Assembly: GCA_018623275.1 (NCBI GenBank)
Contig: JAAZVU010000003.1
Span: forward strand, 1-39,582
DNA: 39,582 bases
DNA from: Flavobacteriales bacterium
Lineage (GTDB): Bacteria; Bacteroidota; Bacteroidia; Flavobacteriales; Schleiferiaceae
Direction: 5' to 3'
Both the position numbers and the translations under genes were made by a program. Every line of letters begins with the position of its first letter. Position 1 is the stretch's first letter. Below the pieces are notes generated by a model that saw only the letters and a list, made by a program, of their open reading frames with translations, searched no databases and was not told the DNA's origin. This document shows positions 33,915 to 39,582 of the stretch, piece by piece.

Positions 33915-33922
33915 CAAATTTA
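33915..33922 (-). promoter_or_regulatory. Candidate -7 box (TAAATTTG) for the DUF255-tag operon
   Basis: On the minus strand TAAATTTG fits TAnnTTTG exactly, about 31 bases before the DUF255 ATG, in the 103-base divergent gap with the phosphate transporter. No clear -33 was found. Confidence 0.42.
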
Positions 33923-33935
33923 ACCTTAAGTTCGC

Positions 33936-33964
33936 TTTGGGCGTGAACGATTGCGCTATTTTAG
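33936..33964 (+). promoter_or_regulatory. Candidate promoter of the phosphate transporter gene
   Basis: TTTG (33936-33939), 17 bases, then TATTTTAG (33957-33964): a -33/-7 pair with one mismatch from consensus, and the same -7 octamer as one of the tonB promoter candidates. It supports the ATG at 33987 rather than the tracked TTG at 33951, which lies within the promoter. Confidence 0.5.
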
Positions 33965-33986
33965 CCGACTAAATTGGCCTCGAGAT

Positions 33987-36215
33987 ATGTGGTATGAAAT
34001 TCTAGTCTTTGTACTTTTTTGTTTAGCAATCATTGACCTCACTGTAGGGGTGAGTAATGATGCGGCGAACTTCTTGAATTCGGCTATCGGTTCTAAGGTC
34101 GCTTCTTTTAACACCATCTTGATCATTGCGTCGATAGGTGTACTGGCAGGGGCGGTTTCTTCTGAGGGAATGATGGAGGTAGCACGAAAGGGCATTTTTG
34201 TCCCGAGCTTCTTCACTTTCGATAATATCATGCTCGTCTTTGTAGCAGTGATGTTGACAGACATTATCCTGCTAGATTTTTACAATAGTATCGGGTTGCC
34301 AACGTCGACTACAGTAAGTATTGTTTTTGAACTACTTGGGGCCGGATTTATCATTGGTCTTTTATACAGTTACCAGCAAGGAATGGAGGTGGAGTTCGCT
34401 GAATTCATCAATTTCTCCACGGCAACTAAGATCATCTCAGGTATTTTCTTGAGTGTCCTCGTCGCTTTTTCTTCAGGGGCACTGGTCCAATTCATCACCC
34501 GTCTTCTATTCACGTTTAACCTAAAAGAAGGTCTTCGTCGCTACGGCGCGGCATTCGGTGGTATAGCTATTACAGCTATTACCTACTTCTTAGTGATCAA
34601 AGGACTTAAAGGTGCGAGCTTTATTGGCAGCGATACAAGGGATTATATTGGTGAGCATACTTGGACCATTTTAGGTGTGAGCGCCGTGGCTTGGACCGTC
34701 ATCACTTTCATTATGCAGCGCTTTTTAGCGTTGAATCCGCTGAAGTTCATTGTTCTTGCTGGAACCTTCTCTTTGGCAATGGCCTTCGCCGGCAACGATT
34801 TGGTGAATTTTATTGGTGTTACCGTGGCCGGTTGGCAGTCTTTGGAAGCCTGGTCGGCATCGGGAATGGCACCGGATTTATTCTTCATGGACATCCTTGG
34901 GGATAAAGCCAAAGCTCCATTATTTATGCTTCTAGGAGCTGGAGCGATCATGGTGGCAACGCTGTGGACCTCGAAAAAGGCGCGTAATGTGAGTCAAACC
35001 GAGGTGAAGCTTGCACGTCAAGGAGACGGTGATGAGCGATTTAACTCCAATGCCTTATCACGAGGAATCGTGGGCGGATTTGTATCCTTCGGAAAAGTTT
35101 TAGGTTCAATTATCGGCCAAAATGCGGTCAATAGCATCAACGCTCGGTTTACCCACGATAGGGCGGAGATGGAGGATAGCACAGCGAGTTTTGATTTGCT
35201 TCGTGCTTCTGTGAATTTGATGACGGCTTCTATCTTGATTTCCTATGCTACGTCCTTGAAGCTCCCATTGTCTACAACCTATGTAAGTTTCATGGTTGCC
35301 ATGGGTACCTCTTTGGCGGATCGTGCTTGGGGTATGGACAGTGCGGTATATCGCGTTGCTGGAGTATTACAAGTTGTAGGTGGTTGGATCATGACAGCTG
35401 TGATTGCTTTTGTTGCATCAGCGTCTTTTGGTCTTATCATGTTCTATGGCGGAAAGGTAGGGGTCATTATCATAGTGGTCTTTGCGGCAATAGCGCTAGT
35501 TCGCTCTCACTTGAATTTTAAGAATTCAGATAAGATTGAGTTGGATGTTGAAGCCATTGAGGTGAAGCCAGAACTAAGCGAGCAGTTTGAAGTTCATAAA
35601 AGCGGGGTGGCAGATGATTTGCGTAACCTCGATAAAATGGTGACGCTGTCTTTGCGCTCCTTGGTAGGCTCCAACAAAGACATCTTATTCGAGTGTAACA
35701 AGAGATTAGAATCGGACGCGAAAAAGCTATCTAAAAATTTCAAGAAGGCCTTCGCTTCGAATGATGCCTTTAATAGAGAGGACCAATTATTATATACAGA
35801 GCTCCACATCCATGCGCATCACAATATGGTCGAGCTTTACCGTGTGGCGGCGAAGCTCAGTGAGAATTGCTTGAATCACATTACCAATTTCGGTGGTGTT
35901 CCACGCAGCGAATATTTGGATCTAATCATCGACGCCGAAGATGAGATTAAGCGCTATATCGATGATGTTCGCCGTCAAATTTTAAGCGGTCGCGATGAGG
36001 ACAGTGGACAGCTGGGTGAAAAGGCTAAGAAAGTGACTGCCAAGCTGAATAAGGCCCTGAACAATGAGTTGGCTTTCTACTCAACGAATAAGGTGAGTAA
36101 TCGATTGGTAAAGCTCCAAGTGAACATCATCTTAGATTTGATCGAGCTCGTGAAGCATGCCGAGAGTATTTACCAAATTCACAATTCGTTCAATAAAGAG
36201 GCCCTGCAGGGGTAG
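33987..36215 (+). CDS. PiT family inorganic phosphate transporter with C-terminal helical domain
   Basis: A 742-residue protein. The membrane part (about 1-510) has the duplicated PHO4 signatures, GVSNDAANFLNSAIGSKVA near the N-terminus and AFAGNDLVNFIGVTVAG in the middle, plus PTSTTVS and LSTTYVSF half-loops. It carries phosphate with a cation into the cell. Residues about 512-742 form a soluble, alpha-helical region with many charged residues (ELHIHAHHNMVELYRVAAKL, EDEIKRYIDDVRRQIL), reminiscent of PhoU/Pit-accessory domains. Separate PhoU-like partners are encoded next to Pit genes in many bacteria, so this may be the fused equivalent. The start is the ATG at 33987, supported by the promoter position. 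Confidence 0.93.
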   Translation: MWYEILVFVLFCLAIIDLTVGVSNDAANFLNSAIGSKVASFNTILIIASIGVLAGAVSSEGMMEVARKGIFVPSFFTFDNIMLVFVAVMLTDIILLDFYNSIGLPTSTTVSIVFELLGAGFIIGLLYSYQQGMEVEFAEFINFSTATKIISGIFLSVLVAFSSGALVQFITRLLFTFNLKEGLRRYGAAFGGIAITAITYFLVIKGLKGASFIGSDTRDYIGEHTWTILGVSAVAWTVITFIMQRFLALNPLKFIVLAGTFSLAMAFAGNDLVNFIGVTVAGWQSLEAWSASGMAPDLFFMDILGDKAKAPLFMLLGAGAIMVATLWTSKKARNVSQTEVKLARQGDGDERFNSNALSRGIVGGFVSFGKVLGSIIGQNAVNSINARFTHDRAEMEDSTASFDLLRASVNLMTASILISYATSLKLPLSTTYVSFMVAMGTSLADRAWGMDSAVYRVAGVLQVVGGWIMTAVIAFVASASFGLIMFYGGKVGVIIIVVFAAIALVRSHLNFKNSDKIELDVEAIEVKPELSEQFEVHKSGVADDLRNLDKMVTLSLRSLVGSNKDILFECNKRLESDAKKLSKNFKKAFASNDAFNREDQLLYTELHIHAHHNMVELYRVAAKLSENCLNHITNFGGVPRSEYLDLIIDAEDEIKRYIDDVRRQILSGRDEDSGQLGEKAKKVTAKLNKALNNELAFYSTNKVSNRLVKLQVNIILDLIELVKHAESIYQIHNSFNKEALQG

Positions 36216-36231
36216 AGGAAGAATAAGACAC

Positions 36232-36262
36232 AAAAAAACCAGCCCGCAGGGCTGGTTTTTTT
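36232..36262. terminator. Bidirectional terminator between the phosphate transporter and the M20 peptidase
   Basis: aaaaaaaccagccc, loop gca, gggctggttttttt: a 14-bp symmetric hairpin whose A and T runs serve both strands. It sits between two convergent genes, 17 and 19 bases from their stops. Confidence 0.92.
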
Positions 36263-36280
36263 ATGCTTGAAAACTACGAT

Positions 36281-37663
36281 TTACTTCATCTCAGCGTAGT
36301 ACTTGTAGAAATACGGGATGGTCTCAATTCCCTTGAAGTAATTGAAGACACCGTAGTGCTCGTTTGGACTGTGGATGGCATCAGAATCTAGCCCGAATCC
36401 CATTAAGATACTCTTAGCGCCTAATACTTGTTCGAATAGGGCAACAATTGGAATTGATCCACCAGAACGAACAGGAAGAGCAGGCACACCAAATGTGGTC
36501 TCATAAGCCTTCGAAGCACTTTGATAAGCAGGATCTGAAGTATGAGTCACATAAGGCAATCCTCCGTGATGAGGTGTGATTTTTACGCTAACGCTTTCAG
36601 GAGCGATATTGGTAAAGTGAGCTATGAACTTTTCAGTGATTGTATCTGGGTCTTGACCAGGAACTAGGCGCATGCTAATTTTTGCGTATGCCTTTGAAGG
36701 AATTACGGTCTTTGCGCCTTCGCCGATATATCCTCCCCACATTCCGTTGACATCAAGTGTTGGACGAATAGAAGTGCGTTCAGGCGTTGTATATCCCTTT
36801 TCTCCTTGTCCTGCAGGAATGTCAATAGAGGCATTAAAGGCATCTTGGCTAAACGGCGCTTTCGCCATTAGGGTACGCTCTTCATCGCTTACGATTTCAA
36901 CACCATCGTAGAACCCTTCAACAGTAATGACTCCATTTTCGTCGTGCAACGAACCAATCATTTGAGCTAAAATGTTTAGAGGATTGGCCACAGCACCCCC
37001 GTAAAGACCAGAGTGCAGATCTCGGTTCGGTCCTGTAACTTCTACTTCTACATAGCTCAATCCACGCAATCCGGTGGTGATCGAAGGAACGTCATTTGCA
37101 ATCATTCCGGTATCAGAAATGAGAATGACATCACAGGCCAATTTTTCTTTGTGCTCCTTGATAAAAGGCTCAAGATTCATTGATCCTACTTCTTCCTCGC
37201 CTTCAATCATGAATTTGATATTACAAGGCACAGTACCTTCTGATTTCAAAATTTCAAATGCCTTGAGGTGCATGAACATTTGACCTTTGTCGTCACAAGC
37301 TCCGCGCGCAAAAATGGCACCTTCAGGGTGTATGTCTGTTTTCTTAATTACTGGCTCGAATGGATCAGCATCCCATAGCTCAATTGGATCAGCAGGTTGA
37401 ACATCGTAGTGACCATAGACCAACACCGTAGGTAGCGTGGGGTCCACCAGGCACTCTCCGTAAACGATAGGGTGACCGGCGGTAGGGAAAATTTCTACAT
37501 TCTCTAAACCGAGCGCATTCATATGCCCTTCTATGGCTGTGGCACATTTCGCGACATCCTCATTAAATGCCGGATCGGCAGAAATTGAAGGGATTCTGAG
37601 CAATTCGAAAAGCTCGTTCAACAGGCGGTCTTTATGGTTTTCAATAAAGGATTTAGGATCCAT
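36281..37663 (-). CDS. M20 family dipeptidase
   Basis: Cytoplasmic zinc dipeptidase of 460 residues from the ATG at 37663. Metal-site motifs are in order: LVYGHYDVQPAD, GACDDKGQ, MIEGEEEVGS, LISDTGM, and HSPNEHYGV near the C-terminus. The dimerisation insert begins near TTGLRGLSYVEVEVTG with the conserved DLHSG. The tracked start (TTG at 37693) falls inside a promoter-like TAACTTTG box, so the ATG ten codons later is preferred. It converges on the phosphate transporter and diverges from the large surface-protein gene. Confidence 0.93.
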   Translation of the reverse strand: MDPKSFIENHKDRLLNELFELLRIPSISADPAFNEDVAKCATAIEGHMNALGLENVEIFPTAGHPIVYGECLVDPTLPTVLVYGHYDVQPADPIELWDADPFEPVIKKTDIHPEGAIFARGACDDKGQMFMHLKAFEILKSEGTVPCNIKFMIEGEEEVGSMNLEPFIKEHKEKLACDVILISDTGMIANDVPSITTGLRGLSYVEVEVTGPNRDLHSGLYGGAVANPLNILAQMIGSLHDENGVITVEGFYDGVEIVSDEERTLMAKAPFSQDAFNASIDIPAGQGEKGYTTPERTSIRPTLDVNGMWGGYIGEGAKTVIPSKAYAKISMRLVPGQDPDTITEKFIAHFTNIAPESVSVKITPHHGGLPYVTHTSDPAYQSASKAYETTFGVPALPVRSGGSIPIVALFEQVLGAKSILMGFGLDSDAIHSPNEHYGVFNYFKGIETIPYFYKYYAEMK

Positions 37664-37690
37664 AGGTTGTGATATGAGTTGATTGTCTGT

Positions 37691-37698
37691 CAAAGTTA
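37691..37698 (-). promoter_or_regulatory. Candidate -7 box (TAACTTTG) for the M20 dipeptidase
   Basis: On the minus strand TAACTTTG fits TAnnTTTG exactly and lies 27 bases before the ATG at 37663. It overlaps the TTG used by the ORF track, which is why that start is rejected. A TTG lies 15 bases further upstream, slightly close for a -33 element. Confidence 0.48.
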
Positions 37699-37750
37699 AT
37701 CGTGTGATCGTAACAACACCTGATGACGTAGCTTTTTTCTATATTCGGGC

Positions 37751-39582
37751 ATGCGCAAGTTGTACGTCATCCTTTTTTTGTTTTTGGGTCAATTTTTATT
37801 CGCCCAGACCCCAAGTATGACCGTAAGCTCAGCGGGGAATTACAACAAGCCGTACTGGATGGCTTCCAATATTCTTGTTGATTCGACGCTTTCTATTTAC
37901 AACTCTGGGCAAAATGGACTGCCTTTAACTCAAGCAGCAACCAATCAGATTGGCTATTTCCAAGCAAACGATACTGCATTTCCTATTCAAAGTGGGATCG
38001 TCATGGTAGCGGCTCAAAATGCAAGTGATGTTATTGCTAATCCGCATGGCGTAGGGAATAACGTGACCTTTACGGACAGTGAATTAGCTGGGGTGTTATC
38101 TCAGCTGGGAACCTCAGTTACTACATACCCTTTAAAGGATATGGTCGAGATTGAATTTAGTTTCATCGCGCAATCTGATAGTATTTCTTTTAACTATTGC
38201 TTCGGTTCACACGAATACGATGGTTTTACCTGTTCTAACTTTAACGATGTCTTTGGCTTCTTTTTGGAAGGTTCATACATTAATGGTACAACAGCACCGA
38301 CCGGTCAAACTATTGTAAGGAACATCGCAACCATTCCGGGGACGACTATCCCTATTGCTGTAAACACGATCAACTCTGGTAGCCCATCGGGTTCATATCC
38401 ATCATCAAATTGTACCTCGGCCAATCCTAATTACGTTGCTCATAGTGCTTATTATAATGCCTCTAGCGGATCTATCACCACTCTGGATGGGTACACTGAT
38501 AAGTTTACCGCCACTGCAGAAGTAGAATGTGGTGGTTGGTATACTATACGACTAAAGCTCGCGAATGTGAGTGATAACGCATTTAGCTCAGCGGTATTTC
38601 TAGAAGAGAATTCATTGAAAGGTCCTGTTATTACGGTGACCGATTCAACGAACTATGGTAACTCTTTCAACGATTCGCTGCTCGTTGAAGGTTGTAATGA
38701 AAACCAGATCATCTTTTCTAGGTCAGCGAACTTAGGCATCGAGATGAAGATTCCAATTAAAGTGGACACAGTTTTAAGTACAGCTATTGAGGGTGTAGAC
38801 TTCTCTACATTGCCGGATACTATTACGCTTTCACCTGGTGAAACTTCCGATACCTTAAGTTTTTGGATTTATGATGATAACGTGGTCGAAGGCATTGACA
38901 CACTCGTTATAATTCAAGACTATGTCTACACAGATTGCTACAATTATCCGGTACGAAGATTTCCGTATTACATCAGAGATAAAGACACCTTATTGGGTGA
39001 ATTAATCTTACCGGGCGCTACTGATAGTGTAGCTTGCCCCGGTGATAGTGTCGAACTGTCGATACTGCTCAACTCCTACGAGGGCGATTACTATGGCTAC
39101 TGGCACGGCGATTCGTCCATTGCGTTTACTCGTTATGTAGAGGTCAATCAAGACACCACTGTGTTCTTCACGCTTTGGGACGAGTGTGGTGATACTATGG
39201 TTTTTGAGCAAGATTTATATGTGAAGCCGTACGAACCAATGGTGTATGAGCGCGATACTGTCCGTGTTTGCCCGGGTGATTCTGCAATGCTGGTGCCGTT
39301 CTATTTGGGCGGTGAAGAGCCTGTTGTTTTTACATGGTTAGATAACTTGACAAACAACATCCCAAGAACGGTATTACCGTTTGCCGATTCTTCTTACTAT
39401 ACATTCTCGCTTTTAGACGGTTGTGGCGAGCTACTTCTCGATAGTGCCATTGCCATCAACATGCCTCAACCTAGTGCAGGCTTTCAGTATTTGAACGATC
39501 CGTATGTTCCGCTCAGGGTGTTGTTTAATGAGAAGGCCCAGAATGAAGTGAGCTGGACCTGGTACATAGATACCGTTGTATT
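37751..39582 (+). CDS. Choice-of-anchor L surface protein, 3' truncated by window edge
   Basis: Open from the ATG at 37751 to the end of the window (610 codons so far), so it is not in the ORF track. A signal peptide (VILFLFLGQFLFAQ) is followed by a choice-of-anchor L domain (about 20-290: YWMASNILVDSTLSIYNSG, then SFNYCFGSHEYDGF and DVFGFFLEGSYING). Next comes a Calx-beta-like segment (about 300-400: AIEGVDFSTLPDTITLSPGETSDTL) and repeated Ig/PKD-like units each opening with a CPGDS motif (ACPGDSVEL, VCPGDSAML). In Bacteroidota this architecture usually ends in a gliding-motility or T9SS type B sorting domain, which would lie beyond the window. It is a likely large surface adhesin exported by SprA. 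A near-consensus -7 box (TATATTCG, 37740-37747) lies unusually close to the ATG. Confidence 0.85.
   Translation, partial: MRKLYVILFLFLGQFLFAQTPSMTVSSAGNYNKPYWMASNILVDSTLSIYNSGQNGLPLTQAATNQIGYFQANDTAFPIQSGIVMVAAQNASDVIANPHGVGNNVTFTDSELAGVLSQLGTSVTTYPLKDMVEIEFSFIAQSDSISFNYCFGSHEYDGFTCSNFNDVFGFFLEGSYINGTTAPTGQTIVRNIATIPGTTIPIAVNTINSGSPSGSYPSSNCTSANPNYVAHSAYYNASSGSITTLDGYTDKFTATAEVECGGWYTIRLKLANVSDNAFSSAVFLEENSLKGPVITVTDSTNYGNSFNDSLLVEGCNENQIIFSRSANLGIEMKIPIKVDTVLSTAIEGVDFSTLPDTITLSPGETSDTLSFWIYDDNVVEGIDTLVIIQDYVYTDCYNYPVRRFPYYIRDKDTLLGELILPGATDSVACPGDSVELSILLNSYEGDYYGYWHGDSSIAFTRYVEVNQDTTVFFTLWDECGDTMVFEQDLYVKPYEPMVYERDTVRVCPGDSAMLVPFYLGGEEPVVFTWLDNLTNNIPRTVLPFADSSYYTFSLLDGCGELLLDSAIAINMPQPSAGFQYLNDPYVPLRVLFNEKAQNEVSWTWYIDTVV

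Noticed and set aside
33951-33986. TTG start of the phosphate transporter
   Set aside because: It lies within the likely promoter; the ATG at 33987 starts the first membrane helix.
37664-37693. TTG start of the M20 peptidase
   Set aside because: It is part of the TAACTTTG promoter-like box; the ATG at 37663 is a better start.
1-39582. Search by eye for CRISPR arrays, tRNA/rRNA genes, IS elements, toxin-antitoxin or defence genes
   Set aside because: None seen. Gaps between genes are all about 105 bases or less and no direct repeats, transposase motifs or cloverleaf patterns were found.

Overview
The window reads as chromosomal core sequence of a Bacteroidota bacterium, most likely order Flavobacteriales. 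Four things support this: the alternative complex III plus cytochrome oxidase arrangement (ActF-CoxB-CoxA); a 2432-residue SprA next to ruvA; several secreted proteins with type IX secretion (T9SS) C-terminal sorting domains; and TAnnTTTG-type -7 promoter boxes close to start codons with no obvious Shine-Dalgarno sequences. A more exact placement (Cryomorphaceae/Schleiferiaceae-like) would be a guess. No prophage, CRISPR array, insertion sequence, tRNA or rRNA gene was seen. Coding density is very high and no gene-free stretch exceeds about 105 bases.

Layout. (1) 1-4317: the end of an alternative complex III / aa3-type oxidase operon (actF partial, coxB, coxA), closed by a strong terminator. 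(2) 4336-6290: ruvB and queG overlap by one base, for Holliday-junction branch migration and queuosine tRNA modification. (3) 6283-11266, minus strand: an Omp28-like lipoprotein, a DUF6029 barrel protein and a TlpA-like thioredoxin form one tight operon, followed across a terminator by a T9SS-exported Omp28 protein. Three of these four proteins carry thioredoxin-type CxxC motifs. A small cysteine-rich T9SS cargo gene is divergent at 11369. (4) 12151-22778: ruvA, sprA, gcvH, vanZ and three consecutive TonB-C-terminal-domain genes. (5) 22856-23656: cysQ. (6) 23712-27906: the second respiratory block (cyoE, two subunit III genes, subunit IV, SCO copper chaperone, DUF420 protein, a tiny CxxC membrane protein), which completes the oxidase and its haem/copper assembly. 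(7) 27949-31313: tolC-like and HlyD/MacA-like efflux genes followed by tsaB. (8) 31305-33883, minus strand: tag and a DUF255/YyaL-like gene. (9) 33987-36215: a PiT phosphate transporter with a long C-terminal helical domain. (10) 36281-37663, minus strand: an M20 dipeptidase. (11) 37751 to the end: a large choice-of-anchor L surface protein, cut by the window edge and absent from the ORF track.

How the genes work together. Blocks 1 and 6 together encode a respiratory branch from the quinol oxidoreductase through oxidase subunits I-IV, with haem O synthesis (cyoE) and CuA assembly (sco). SprA is the translocon that the T9SS-tagged proteins in blocks 3 and 11 should depend on. TonB proteins energise outer-membrane import. 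The rest is housekeeping.

The least expected signals are: a perfect 15-bp inverted repeat inside the 5' end of the sco reading frame; the clustering of CxxC proteins with an outer-membrane barrel and T9SS cargo; the TonB triplication with two degenerate or streamlined copies; a 72-residue stretch with 22 histidines in ActF; and an inverted repeat over the promoter of the canonical tonB copy. No clearly novel defence or mobile system is present.
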